From: Nothopassalora personata
Lineage: Eukaryota; Ascomycota; Dothideomycetes; Mycosphaerellales; Mycosphaerellaceae
NCBI GenBank assembly: GCA_033816765.1
Contig: CM066288.1
Coordinates: forward strand, 3,906,001 to 3,970,000
Direction: 5' to 3'
DNA length: 64,000 nt
This document shows, in pieces, positions 45,430 through 55,079 of this stretch. How positions within the stretch are numbered: position 1 is the stretch's first letter; every line of letters begins with the position of its first letter. The notes under the pieces are model-generated. The model worked only from the letters and a program-made list of their open reading frames with translations. It made no database searches and was not told the DNA's origin. A program made the translations under genes and the position numbers.

Positions 45430-48090
45430 TCACTGATACCTGTATTCTCCTCCAGCAGGCACTTGCCGGACTTCTGGGTAGACCTCTCGGCCATACTGAT
45501 CGATGTATCTTACTTGCTGTGGTGGCGGTGCGTGGCTGTAAGCACTTGCTGACGGAGGTGGTGGCTCATAGCCGGGCATCACACTCATTGCTCGAGCTAG
45601 AGGAGCGTCCTGTCTGACGTACTGCACGGGAGCCACACTAGCTTGCCGAGCATACGTAGCTGACATAGGTATTGCCTCGTCAGGGCGGACGCTGTAACTT
45701 CTGGTTGGCGCGTACACGGGTGAAGTGGGCTCGTGTGCGGGTGGCACTGGCGGTGGTGCCATCGTTTCGTAGCGAGGAGCTGCTTGATAGACTGGCGACG
45801 TTGGTTCCTGGGCATAGCGCACCTGCTCCACAGGCCGCGAACTGTACTCACGAGCTGGGTAGGCAGCCGTGTCGACATACAGAGATTGTTCGCGCCTTGG
45901 TGGTGGGGGTGCCATACGATTATCAATGGGCTCGTATTGGATCGACTCCGGCTGCTGCTGGACGTATGATGTTGCCATGCGGCTTGGTGCACGCTCACAG
46001 CCAGGATCGATGGGCCGATGACCCACTGGAGCTACCGAAACTCGTGAAGCCGCAACTGGTGGGCCGGGCGCAGCTGCTGGCTCAGCGGCATAGTAGCGGT
46101 TGCCATACTGATCGACCACAATTCTTCGAGGCGCTGCTGTGGGTGGTGGCATCATCATAGGACTGCTGGTGCGGGCATAAGGGTCTTGATACTCCTGCAG
46201 CCGTGGTGGCGAGCGTGAGCGGTCAGCCGTCACATAGCGCACATTGTCTTGCATCACTGGCTCCTGGTACAGTGGCGGCTCGTAGCCAGCCGGAGGCATG
46301 GGCGGTTGTGTGAGCCGAGAATCACCGTATGTCATGGAAACTGTCCTGGTGGGTGCTGGTGAGTAAGCCCGCTGGGCCGGCGATGGAGGTTTCTGTGCGT
46401 AGTGCAGACTTGCTACTCGCCTGAGGTCCTGTGCGTCCCTCTGCAGTGGCCGATGTGCCGCAGGTGAAGCCACTCTCACGACCGTTGGAGAAGTTTGCTG
46501 GGCATACTGATACCGAAGGCCTGATCGAGGAGGCTCTGCATATCGAACTGGCGGCCCAACGTGGCGTGGAGACACAAGATCGATTTCTGTGGGTCGGTAC
46601 TTCGATCTTGGACTGAAAGGATATGCTTCCGGTATGTTGGCGAAGGGCGGTGGTGAAACGGGCTCGTCTTTGATGCGAGGCTCCATATGAGCCGGTGAAG
46701 GAGGCGATTGAGCAGCTGCGTTTCGCTGTTTCCGTTTACCGCGGCCTGTTGGCTCACTTTCCCGCTTCCGCTTCTTCTTGCGATGCTTCTTGTTGTTGGT
46801 TCCAACGCCATTACCAGACGGGGAAGCAGTACTGGCGCGAGACTGCACTGCATGCTGAGTCTGACGTCCCTTGTGTACCACCTCGGGTCTTCCATTAACG
46901 AGCTCCAGCTCGATGTTTGAACCCTTGGCCACAGCCAAAGGCGATACTCGGCTCGGTTGAGGGGCAGCAATGTGAGTTAGGTGGTTGCTGTACACTGGCA
47001 CCCGTTGTGATGGCTGCGCCTGTTGCTGGTTCTGGTAGTAGGGCATTGGAACATCGGTCTCTTGCATGATCTCTCCTGGCTCGTAATCGTCATTCTCATC
47101 TTCTGGCGCTTCTTGAGGTTGGTGCTGGTCCACGGGGTCGTCGTACAGGTCGTCAAATGTCGTTGCATCAGGCGGTGTATACTCGTCGTCCATGTCCTCT
47201 GGATCATACTCGTCATCATCGTCCGCAACATTCTGGACGAAGGTTGAACGATCTTTGGAAGGTTGCGCAAGTTGGTCACGTACTGAGGCTGTGACACCGG
47301 CAGCAGGCTTAGCAAAGGAAGACGGCACACCTGGTGCATCATTATGCCCGGCAGCTGCTGGGGCGGTACCTGCTGCGCGGTCAGATACCTTACTAGCGCT
47401 TGCGGGTGAGGACCATGCACTTTCGACTTGGCTTGAGTAGTAGTCATTCTCGTCAAACGAGCTTGTAGGACTCTCAGCTCTTGCCGGGAGCAGTCCTGAG
47501 ACATGGCCAGCACGTGCAATCCCAGCTGTCAAGATCGCTTGCACATCGATCGGGGATGGTCCCTCACCACCTGGATCTTTGTCGCGAGGATGTCTTCGCT
47601 GGTCGAGCTGTGTCTGTAGCTCGCGTTCTATGCGTTGCCGCTTCAGCTGTCCTTCTGCTCTCACGAGGCTGTCCGACTTCTCCAAGAAGATCGGGTCCAG
47701 CCCGCCCGACGAAGCAGGCTTCAGGCTTGCGGGCACTGCGCTGTTCAGAGATGGTGCAACTGGCGTCTGCAGGCCAGGCAGGCCATTGTAGGACTGCTGT
47801 GCATGGTAAGTAGACGCGTTCGACTTGAACGCCGCGCCATTGTTCACGAATCCGTTGACAGCAGCTGCTTCCGTGCTCGCGGCAGGAGGAAAGGCACGCG
47901 CCGCCGCGATACTGGCCTTCAGTTGCACGATGGCTGCTGGAGGCAGTGTGAACTGCGGGTGTTTCCCAGCCACGACAGCGTCACCTATCTGCAACAGCTG
48001 AGTGTACAAATCTTCCTCTTCTGCCTCTGCGGGCGATGGTGTAGGGTGGCCATTCGCCTGCACTCCTTGCGCCATCATCGCGCCGCTCAT
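45430..48090 (-). CDS. Large disordered protein of unknown function
   Basis: Single-exon frame of 886 codons from ATG 48090 (MSGAMMAQGVQANGH). I do not recognise the family. The only region likely to fold is near the N-terminus (about 22-65): EEDLYTQLLQIGDAVVAGKH followed by QFTLPPAAIVQLKASIAAAR, a helical pair. The middle is acidic (DDDEYDPEDMDDEYTPPD) and then strongly basic with a nuclear-localisation-like run, KKHRKKKRKRE, at about 435. The C-terminal 400 residues are rich in Pro, Tyr, Arg and Gln with loosely repeated RYAQEPTSPVYQ and RSYSVRPDE-type units. Such composition is common in nuclear or RNA-associated proteins that condense. The frame is uninterrupted over 2.6 kb and carries consistent codon bias, so it is certainly a gene. 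It is divergent from the SDT1-like gene. Confidence 0.75.
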   Translation of the reverse strand: MSGAMMAQGVQANGHPTPSPAEAEEEDLYTQLLQIGDAVVAGKHPQFTLPPAAIVQLKASIAAARAFPPAASTEAAAVNGFVNNGAAFKSNASTYHAQQSYNGLPGLQTPVAPSLNSAVPASLKPASSGGLDPIFLEKSDSLVRAEGQLKRQRIERELQTQLDQRRHPRDKDPGGEGPSPIDVQAILTAGIARAGHVSGLLPARAESPTSSFDENDYYSSQVESAWSSPASASKVSDRAAGTAPAAAGHNDAPGVPSSFAKPAAGVTASVRDQLAQPSKDRSTFVQNVADDDDEYDPEDMDDEYTPPDATTFDDLYDDPVDQHQPQEAPEDENDDYEPGEIMQETDVPMPYYQNQQQAQPSQRVPVYSNHLTHIAAPQPSRVSPLAVAKGSNIELELVNGRPEVVHKGRQTQHAVQSRASTASPSGNGVGTNNKKHRKKKRKRESEPTGRGKRKQRNAAAQSPPSPAHMEPRIKDEPVSPPPFANIPEAYPFSPRSKYRPTEIDLVSPRHVGPPVRYAEPPRSGLRYQYAQQTSPTVVRVASPAAHRPLQRDAQDLRRVASLHYAQKPPSPAQRAYSPAPTRTVSMTYGDSRLTQPPMPPAGYEPPLYQEPVMQDNVRYVTADRSRSPPRLQEYQDPYARTSSPMMMPPPTAAPRRIVVDQYGNRYYAAEPAAAPGPPVAASRVSVAPVGHRPIDPGCERAPSRMATSYVQQQPESIQYEPIDNRMAPPPPRREQSLYVDTAAYPAREYSSRPVEQVRYAQEPTSPVYQAAPRYETMAPPPVPPAHEPTSPVYAPTRSYSVRPDEAIPMSATYARQASVAPVQYVRQDAPLARAMSVMPGYEPPPPSASAYSHAPPPQQVRYIDQYGREVYPEVRQVPAGGEYRYQ

Positions 48091-48448
48091 GTTCCTGGTG
48101 AGACTCGACTACGAGGAAGCGTGTTCGAACATGGCGACAGCGGGAGTTTTTCACGGTTGTGAATGCGTCAGAACAGGCAGAACACCAATTTGCGCGCGCA
48201 GACCGTGGTCGTGGGAAAGCAGAGCTCTCGTGTTGTCGGTGGTAAGGCCCAAAAGGAGGGTCGAAGAAAGAGGAGACTAGTTCTAGTTCTAGTTCTAGAG
48301 CTGATTCGTGGCACGTGCTAAATCTTTGGACAACCCGGCAAGGACGATGCACCCATCACCCTGTGTAAACACATGGCAAGCAGTCACCTTTTCTCTGTAC
48401 TCTTTCGTTCCTCGTGCCTTCTTGACACCTCCACTCAGCATTCACGCC
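48091..48448. promoter_or_regulatory. Divergent promoter region with a TTCTAG tandem repeat
   Basis: About 360 bp between two divergent start codons. At 48277-48298 the hexamer CTAGTT/TTCTAG is repeated almost four times in tandem. This is the only repeat in the region and could be a binding site or a simple microsatellite. Confidence 0.45.
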
Positions 48449-49159
48449 ATGGTCTCTAACGAGAAAGCAACCGACGATGCGCCACCCAGGAAGGTGTTCT
48501 TCTTCGACATAGACAACTGCCTTTATCCGAAATCATACAAGATCCACGACATCATGGGCCAACTCATAGACAAGTACTTTCAGACACATCTCTCGCTTCC
48601 ACAAGAAGACGCATACGAACTACATCAACGATATTACAAAGACTACGGACTGGCCATAGAAGGACTCGTTCGCCACCACCAGGTTGATCCACTCGAGTAT
48701 AATGCGAAGGTTGACGACGCGCTCCCTCTCGAGGGCATAATCAAGCCTAACCCAAAGCTCCGCCGACTACTGGAAGACATCGATCGCACGAGGATCAAGC
48801 CTTGGCTCTTTACGAACGCATATATCAACCACGGTAGACGAGTCGTGAAGCTGCTCGCGGTTGAGGACATGTTTGAGGGCATCACGTACTGCGACTACGG
48901 CGCGGAGAAGCTGCTGTGCAAGCCTGATCCTGCCATGTTCGCCAAAGCTATGCGTGAGGCAGGAGTCACGGATCCTTCGCAATGCTACTTCGTGGACGAC
49001 TCTGCCATCAATGCAACAGGAGCAAAGGCATATGGGTGGAAGACTGTCCATCTCGTGGAACCTGATGCGAAGCCGCCTCCGCAGCCTGCGTGTGATCACC
49101 AGATCGAGAACCTAGAGGAGCTACGGCACATCTTCCCTGAAGTCTTCAAAGCGGCGTGA
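48449..49159 (+). CDS. SDT1: HAD-family pyrimidine 5'-nucleotidase (Sdt1/Phm8-like)
   Basis: Single-exon gene of 236 residues. The start at 48449 (MVSNEKATDDAPPRK) was chosen over an upstream in-frame ATG at 48308 because the extension has no conserved content. HAD motifs are all present: motif I FFFDIDNCLYP (nucleophile and acid Asp), motif II FTNAYINHGRR (PWLFTNA), motif III lysine in KLLCKPDPAMF, and motif IV CYFVDDSAINATGAK. The helical cap between motifs I and II (YELHQRYYKDYGLAIEGLV) matches the yeast Sdt1/Phm8 group, which dephosphorylates UMP, CMP and related monophosphates and lysophosphatidic acid. Expected to be cytosolic and Mg-dependent. No introns. Confidence 0.92.
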   Translation: MVSNEKATDDAPPRKVFFFDIDNCLYPKSYKIHDIMGQLIDKYFQTHLSLPQEDAYELHQRYYKDYGLAIEGLVRHHQVDPLEYNAKVDDALPLEGIIKPNPKLRRLLEDIDRTRIKPWLFTNAYINHGRRVVKLLAVEDMFEGITYCDYGAEKLLCKPDPAMFAKAMREAGVTDPSQCYFVDDSAINATGAKAYGWKTVHLVEPDAKPPPQPACDHQIENLEELRHIFPEVFKAA

Positions 49160-49523
49160 CAATGCAAAGACAGCGTTTCGCGACGTAGAGCGACTATCGA
49201 CATTACCTCCGCAGCTCGCAGAAGTATACCTATACCGATAACCTCCAACCAGATGAGGTCGCACAATAGCTTGTGCTCAGCTTCGGCGCGGCAATTTCAC
49301 CACGATGGTCAAGGACCATATGCGTGGCGTGAAAACGGTGGCAAAGCAACAGTGCGAGCACCGTGACCATTACGGATACAAGTGCTAGATAGAGCACCGA
49401 AGCTGACTTTGAGCGTAGTGTTGGCTAGATTGAGAATCCGTAAAATCTAGATTAGATTTATCAGAGAACGGGTTGGGTAACGTATGTGCAAACGACAGCA
49501 GGCGAAGATGCTCACCTCAGTGC
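49160..49523. other. Convergent intergenic region
   Basis: About 360 bp between the stops of the nucleotidase and the BSP-type peptidase genes. It presumably holds both 3' UTRs. No other feature was recognised. Confidence 0.5.
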
Positions 49524-50300
49524 CTACGGCTGATGCTCTCCTCCTCCCTCAACACCCTTGGCTTCCTTCGCCGCTTTCTCATCCTCATGCTTCTTTTTCT
49601 TCTTCAAGTCTTCACCATAATCCTTCCAAAGATCATTAACCTTTTGACCCTCGCAGCAAGTCCCGAATACCTTTTTCTCATCATACTTGCAGTTCCTAAG
49701 ACAGTCGTTGATTCCCCTCACCGTGCCAGGTCCGAATCTATCCTCCAGGTACTGCAGGAAGTAGCCAGTATGCTGGTAGCCAGCGTCCCATTTCCCGTCT
49801 GCTTCCTGCTTCCAGTGCTTGGCTGCGAGGCCAGCTCTCAGTCTGACCCAGTCAGCGATACCCTCTGTCAGACCTCCAGGGCACGTGCCAGCGGCGGTCC
49901 ATTGAAAGCAATGGACCAGTTCGTGACAGACGACTCCAAGTATTTCATATCGAGGCTTGTTCTTGATGTACCCGAGGTTGATGTGGATTTCCTTGTGGTC
50001 GTCATCTAATTCGATGCCAGTGGTATACGCCACGCCCCCAGCATCACGAATGATGAACGTGATGGATCTGGTTCCGGGCCTTTTGCTGTCGGGTGTGTAC
50101 AGCAGATTTAGCACATTCTGGACCTGCTCCTCTAAATCTTCGTTGCCTTTGATATTGCTCAGAAAATTCGAACTTCCTTCGTGCGCGAGATCATTGAGCT
50201 GCAGGCGAAGCTTTGGCGTGTCGAACTTGTGCTTTCTTATGGGCAAGGTCAGTGGCGCTTGAGAGGTAGTGTCATGCTTTGAAAGCGGAATGGCCGGCAT
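49524..50300 (-). CDS. BSP-family zinc metallopeptidase-like protein
   Basis: Single-exon gene of 258 residues. The longer open frame to 50522 opens with TTG, and the first ATG is at 50300 (MPAIPLSKHDT). The zinc-binding motif HELVH lies in YEILGVVCHELVHCFQW. It is followed by GGLTEGIADWVRLRAGLAAKHW, and then GYQHTGYFLQYLEDRFGPGTV. These blocks identify the plant/bacterial/fungal basic secretory protein peptidase family (PF04450, gluzincin-like HExxH). The C-terminus ends in a Lys/Glu-rich tail (DLKKKKKHEDEKAAKEAK). No signal peptide follows the chosen start, so the protein may be cytosolic, unlike plant BSPs. The substrate is unknown. It is divergent from STU1. Confidence 0.85.
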   Translation of the reverse strand: MPAIPLSKHDTTSQAPLTLPIRKHKFDTPKLRLQLNDLAHEGSSNFLSNIKGNEDLEEQVQNVLNLLYTPDSKRPGTRSITFIIRDAGGVAYTTGIELDDDHKEIHINLGYIKNKPRYEILGVVCHELVHCFQWTAAGTCPGGLTEGIADWVRLRAGLAAKHWKQEADGKWDAGYQHTGYFLQYLEDRFGPGTVRGINDCLRNCKYDEKKVFGTCCEGQKVNDLWKDYGEDLKKKKKHEDEKAAKEAKGVEGGGEHQP

Positions 50301-50823
50301 GTTGGATGGAGATGTAGGTTTGTATCCGAGATGAAGAGGAGTCGGAGTAGTTATGCTGCTGGAGGACTGCGAGTCATCGTGTGGAATGCTCACTGCCCAA
50401 TGCCGGGATGGAGGAGCCAGGTTGACGCAACGGCCTAAAGCGCCTCGCGTGGCGATCGTGAGCACGGTTGGGGTAGAGGATTGTACTGTACTGTACACAA
50501 CTCGGGCCCTGTATGGAAACAAAATAGATACGCACTCGCATCTGAAAGCAAGGCTGGATATATGTGCAGCTCTGCAATCCTATTCTGGTCCTGCCCACTC
50601 TTTCATGTATCAATAATGCACAGTGTGAGTTCGAGAGCGGAGTCGCAAACTTTGCCGTAGCAACCAGATGCATGCATGGATCAACCCCCGTCACACGCTG
50701 CAGCCCAAGGACGCTAGCAGAGGTACCCGTCAACAACTCCAGACTCATCTCACACACGACATCTCCCTACACGCAACGAACGCGACGTCTCATGATCGTC
50801 ACCTACCACTACACAACATCAAC
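50301..50823. promoter_or_regulatory. Divergent promoter region of the BSP and STU1 genes
   Basis: About 520 bp between two divergent starts. The STU1 frame is open upstream to 50668, but the conserved N-terminus begins at the ATG at 50824. No motif could be assigned. Confidence 0.4.
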
Positions 50824-53800
50824 ATGGACGGACAGGCGGCTGCTTTGCTCGCGATCCTGAAAAGGCCTGCGGCGTCCTCGGAGCAGAAGGTGCAGCAGTT
50901 TAATTCGCTCAAGTCCGACATCAAACACTACCGCGTCCCCGAATCGTCACAGGCCGCCATATTCGAGTGCATACGGCTCGCCATCACACAACAGGCGTCT
51001 TCGACGCTCGCGAGCACAGCCTTCAGCACACTCGGTCACCTGATCAAGCGACTCAAGATCCAGGATGCCTCCGGTCAAGCCATCAGCCAACTTGCGCCGA
51101 GGCTGTTCGAGTCACTACGGGACCGCCTAGGAGACCTCCGAGAACCCGTCCGAAGCGCGGCAGCACAGGCACTGAGCGAGTTGTACTCCTTCTGCGCCAG
51201 CGACGTGGAGGAGATCATTCGCGACGAGGCCATCGGCGGCTCGAACGCGCGCGCAAAGGAGGTCGGCATGCGATGGGTGTTGAGGATGCACCAAGACGAG
51301 AATATGCCCTTCAAGGGATACACTGCTTCGATAGTGGCGCGACTGGAAGATGCGGATGGAAACACTAGGGAGGCGGCCAAGACGGTGTTGATTGAGCTTT
51401 TCAGCGACGCGCCAGACAGGGCCAAGCTTGACCTGAAGAGACAGCTGAAGGCGCATTCAGTGAGACATTCGATTACTACTCAGATTCTCTCACAACTGGG
51501 CACGGAGGACACATCCTCAAGACCTCAAACCGCTGGGCGAGATAAGGCAGAATTGTCGCCTGACATGAATGTTTCCACACGTTCGCTGCCGAACATGGAC
51601 CACGCAGCACTTTTGGCCGAGACCCTGAACAGTGAGGCAGCACAACCACCACCACAGGAGACCGTGCCTATGGATCCTATCTACATAGATACGGCACGCG
51701 AGCTCGAGGATACTTTCGTAGACATGCGACCGCATTTCGAAGGCAAGGAGACAGAGCAGAACTGGATACCACGAGACAAGAACGTTCTGAAACTCCGGCG
51801 AATCTTGAAAGGCAACGCGCCGAATGATTTCCACCAGGTGTTCATGGCAGGTATCAAGAGCATGGTGGAGGGCATAATCAAGGTCGCAAGCTCGCTGCGA
51901 ACTACGATGGCGACAAACGGATGTCAATTGGTGCAGGAGCTTGCGAAGACACTTGGACCAGCACTCGATCCTCACGTTGAGATGTTTCTGCAGACATTTA
52001 TCAAGATGAGCGCGGCGACGAAGCATATTGCAGCTGAAGCTGGTCGCGTGACTGCGGACAGCATTTTCCAGAACTGCTCGTATCACGTCCGCATGGTCCA
52101 GCATGTATGGTCAGCCGCACAGGAGAAGAACGTCCAGCAGAGACAATGCAGCGCAGAATGGCTGAGGACAATCATGCGGCGACAGGCGAGTTATAAACAC
52201 GGGTTCGAGACTTCAGGTGGGCTGGAGCTGGCCGAGAAATGCATCAAAAAAGGACTAGATGATGCAAATCCCAAGGTCAAGGAAGGCTACCGAGCAACAT
52301 ACTGGATTCTGGCGAAGGACTGGCCGCAAAAAGCAGAAGCGATCATCTCCAAACTTGATCCAAAGTCCAGGACAGCGCTTGAGCGTGATTCGCACAATCC
52401 TAACGCCTCACTGATGCAAGGTACTGCAGCTCCAGCATCTGGAAGATCGACTGGGACTGCAAGTCGAAGTACACTAAGAGAGATGCTGGCTGAACAGAGG
52501 AAGGCGAAAGCTAGTGGCAAGCTACCATCTCGACCAAACTCCGCCATGGCAGATCTGTCGCCCGCGAAGCAACGTCCATCTGCCTCTAGTGGTACTATCC
52601 GTGGTAAATCGACGCTGTCGCAAGTGCAGAACCGCAATGTGTCAAAAATGTCAAATGCATCTACTGCAGCCGACCCTCCTGGTTCTACTGGCGCGAAGAA
52701 GGGTAGTTCGCTGATGTCTGGACCAGTGCGTCGACCGCGAAGACCTGAAATTGCGCGACCACAGACGGCCGATCCTTATGCGTCTAGAAGACTGCTGCGA
52801 CCGGAAACCCCTGCGAACGTAACCCCTTCAGGCAGTCCTGACAAAGGCACTGGCACGTCTAAAGGATCTATCGGATCCACGGCCGCTTCTAGGAACAGGG
52901 CGAAGACCGCCGAGACCAATGCGGGCAGTCCACAAGCAAGTTCCGCGAAGCGTAGTCCCGTGCGCAGTCCCGTTCTCCATCGTGCGGCACCACAACATAC
53001 CTCCAGCTCAAGACCGTCTAGCAAAGGCAGCATCAATGCAGACCCCGTGGCAAGACCGTCTAGTAAAGGCAGTATCAATGCAGACTCCATGGCTGGTATG
53101 CACTTGGACGACACGACGATGGCCGCGCCCAAGAACACTTTGGCTGCTAGCAGAAGCGCGTTCTCACCTGGTCACAAACGCCCCGGCCTTGGCCAGACAC
53201 ACTCTGTAGACAGTGGCCTACCTGATATGGTTGAGGATGTCGATGGCTTCACCATGGTGATGCCTAATCTCACGAGCACACAGCCTCGAGCACGTTCACC
53301 TCTGGCATATCGAAGCCCTATGAAGGCTATGTTCGACGATGCTCGTCAGATGGGCAAGCTTTCGCCCGAAGCGGAGAAGCATATGAACGGCAAGCCAGTC
53401 GAGAGTAAGCACGTGGAGTCACAGCGGCATAACGGCGCAGTGAAGACTCCCCAGCCCGAAGAAGTGCAAATTTACGAAGATCCTTTCACCGACGGCGCGG
53501 CCCAGGCTGGGGCAGCAGACGAGCGTACTGTGCTCGGCGAGCTGCCAGTCAACGAAAATGTTCGGTTGACTAGCCCTGCGCAAAGCAACGCATCTGCTGG
53601 TAGTCCTGCCGCGAGTCCCCTTCCCATGCAAGAAATGCGCTTGCCGATGTCAGGACAAGACCGCGCAGATCTGATGCGCAATAAGAAGCTGCTGATCTCT
53701 GGTGTCGAACGTATTCGCACGAAGACCCTCGACGCACATGGCTTCCGTCGCATGCAAGACATTGCGAAGTCCAAGGCAGACATTTGGGATGGCGGCAAGA

Positions 53801-54468
53801 AGTACGACGAGCTAATGGCAGTCGTGCTGGAGTACCTACAGACATTCGATCAGGACAATAAGCTCAATCAGCAGCTACAGAAGGCAGCGGGTCTCAAGGC
53901 GCAGGCGCTGGGACTTGTTCGCGCTCTCCTTACGCTACATCGCAAGAACGCCACGGCATGGTACGCCAAAGCATTGGTGACTGTGCTAGTGTGTCGGAAA
54001 GGCATCGATGCAAGCAGCCACGTGCTGGCCGACATGCATCGTACGGCTGATGAGATCATGCACGAAGCGGCAACTGAAAATTGCATTGATGCTATCCTTG
54101 ATTTCTTGCCTATTCCTGACCAAGATGATGCAGTGGCTCGCTCAGTGGCCATGGCGCTGATCGTGCTCCGGCAACTGGTCAATCAGGCAAAGGAGAAGGA
54201 TATCGAACTCGGACAAGAAAGAAAGGCGCGTCTCGCTCAAGCCTCCGCTCGATATCTCAACGATTCCGACTTGGAGGTCCGCAAAGTAGACGTCGATCTC
54301 GCCAGTGAGCTGATCGACCTCTATGGTACCACGCAGGGAGAACAGCAAAAATTCTGGATCGAGTTCAAGGGCGTTGACGAAGGTCGCCTTGAGCTGCTCA
54401 CGTACTACATCGCGAAGAAGGGTAGGCAGTGGGGCAATAACACGGCTTTCAATCATGCGGCGGCATGA
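50824..54468 (+). CDS. STU1: CLASP-family microtubule-stabilising protein Stu1
   Basis: Single-exon protein of 1,214 residues. The start MDGQAAALLAILKRPAAS (50824) is preferred to the open extension, because the HEAT/TOG-type helices begin here (SSEQKVQQFNSLKSDIKHY, AAIFECIRLAITQQASST). A first TOG-like array spans about 1-230. A second (CLASP_N type) spans about 290-540 with NDFHQVFMAGIKSMVEGIIK, MFLQTFIKMSAATKHIAAEAG and RQCSAEWLRTIMRRQA. A Ser/Arg/Pro-rich basic linker (about 570-930), which should bind the microtubule lattice, follows. A helical C-terminal domain (about 960-1210, MQDIAKSKADIWDGGKKYDE and on) would bind partners. Stu1/CLASP promotes microtubule rescue and spindle formation at kinetochores. 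The linker has a small tandem duplication, RPSSKGSINAD. Confidence 0.93.
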   Translation: MDGQAAALLAILKRPAASSEQKVQQFNSLKSDIKHYRVPESSQAAIFECIRLAITQQASSTLASTAFSTLGHLIKRLKIQDASGQAISQLAPRLFESLRDRLGDLREPVRSAAAQALSELYSFCASDVEEIIRDEAIGGSNARAKEVGMRWVLRMHQDENMPFKGYTASIVARLEDADGNTREAAKTVLIELFSDAPDRAKLDLKRQLKAHSVRHSITTQILSQLGTEDTSSRPQTAGRDKAELSPDMNVSTRSLPNMDHAALLAETLNSEAAQPPPQETVPMDPIYIDTARELEDTFVDMRPHFEGKETEQNWIPRDKNVLKLRRILKGNAPNDFHQVFMAGIKSMVEGIIKVASSLRTTMATNGCQLVQELAKTLGPALDPHVEMFLQTFIKMSAATKHIAAEAGRVTADSIFQNCSYHVRMVQHVWSAAQEKNVQQRQCSAEWLRTIMRRQASYKHGFETSGGLELAEKCIKKGLDDANPKVKEGYRATYWILAKDWPQKAEAIISKLDPKSRTALERDSHNPNASLMQGTAAPASGRSTGTASRSTLREMLAEQRKAKASGKLPSRPNSAMADLSPAKQRPSASSGTIRGKSTLSQVQNRNVSKMSNASTAADPPGSTGAKKGSSLMSGPVRRPRRPEIARPQTADPYASRRLLRPETPANVTPSGSPDKGTGTSKGSIGSTAASRNRAKTAETNAGSPQASSAKRSPVRSPVLHRAAPQHTSSSRPSSKGSINADPVARPSSKGSINADSMAGMHLDDTTMAAPKNTLAASRSAFSPGHKRPGLGQTHSVDSGLPDMVEDVDGFTMVMPNLTSTQPRARSPLAYRSPMKAMFDDARQMGKLSPEAEKHMNGKPVESKHVESQRHNGAVKTPQPEEVQIYEDPFTDGAAQAGAADERTVLGELPVNENVRLTSPAQSNASAGSPAASPLPMQEMRLPMSGQDRADLMRNKKLLISGVERIRTKTLDAHGFRRMQDIAKSKADIWDGGKKYDELMAVVLEYLQTFDQDNKLNQQLQKAAGLKAQALGLVRALLTLHRKNATAWYAKALVTVLVCRKGIDASSHVLADMHRTADEIMHEAATENCIDAILDFLPIPDQDDAVARSVAMALIVLRQLVNQAKEKDIELGQERKARLAQASARYLNDSDLEVRKVDVDLASELIDLYGTTQGEQQKFWIEFKGVDEGRLELLTYYIAKKGRQWGNNTAFNHAAA

Positions 54469-55079
54469 GGCGTTGAGATTCACACGAAGACATCATTTAC
54501 GATTGGAAGCGAAGGCGTTGGCGGGTACTCTCGTAATGTCGTTGACTGGTCTTCACGCATACCATAGGGAAAGAGGCGCGCACGTGGTGATGTAGGAATA
54601 GGAAGCATCAGGAAAGCATTTGATTGATGAGCGTCAATGGTCCTCTACAACGCCTACAGCGCCGCATCAATGGTCCAGCTGTTTTCTTTGCTCAAGTCTG
54701 ATACTCTCACGGAGGGTTTGCAGTCAAAGCTGCCACTTGATAAGGTGATGTGGTGACTCTGTCGGTGTTCAACATGTGGTTGGAACAGTCCAAGCGATAC
54801 AAGAAATGCTTTTCCCTGTGCTATATAATGAGATTTGAGTGCGCACGGAGACAACGGAAATTAAGCATATCGAAATTTCTGTATTGGTCCGCCTAGACTA
54901 TACCAAGACGGTGTGTGCACGTATAGTGGTCAAGTGGTGATGAGAAGGCGAAGTCGACGCTTGATGAATGGCTCCCTGTTCTTTCCTCATCCGGCAACTT
55001 CCGCGGAAATGCCAAGAGCGACATCCGAGATGGCTCTCTCAGTCTCTGCGTCCCTAACGCTCCATTGAAGGATGACAGG
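54469..55079. other. Intergenic region between STU1 and mL43
   Basis: About 610 bp containing the STU1 3' UTR and the promoter of the mitochondrial ribosomal protein gene. No other feature was recognised. Confidence 0.5.
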
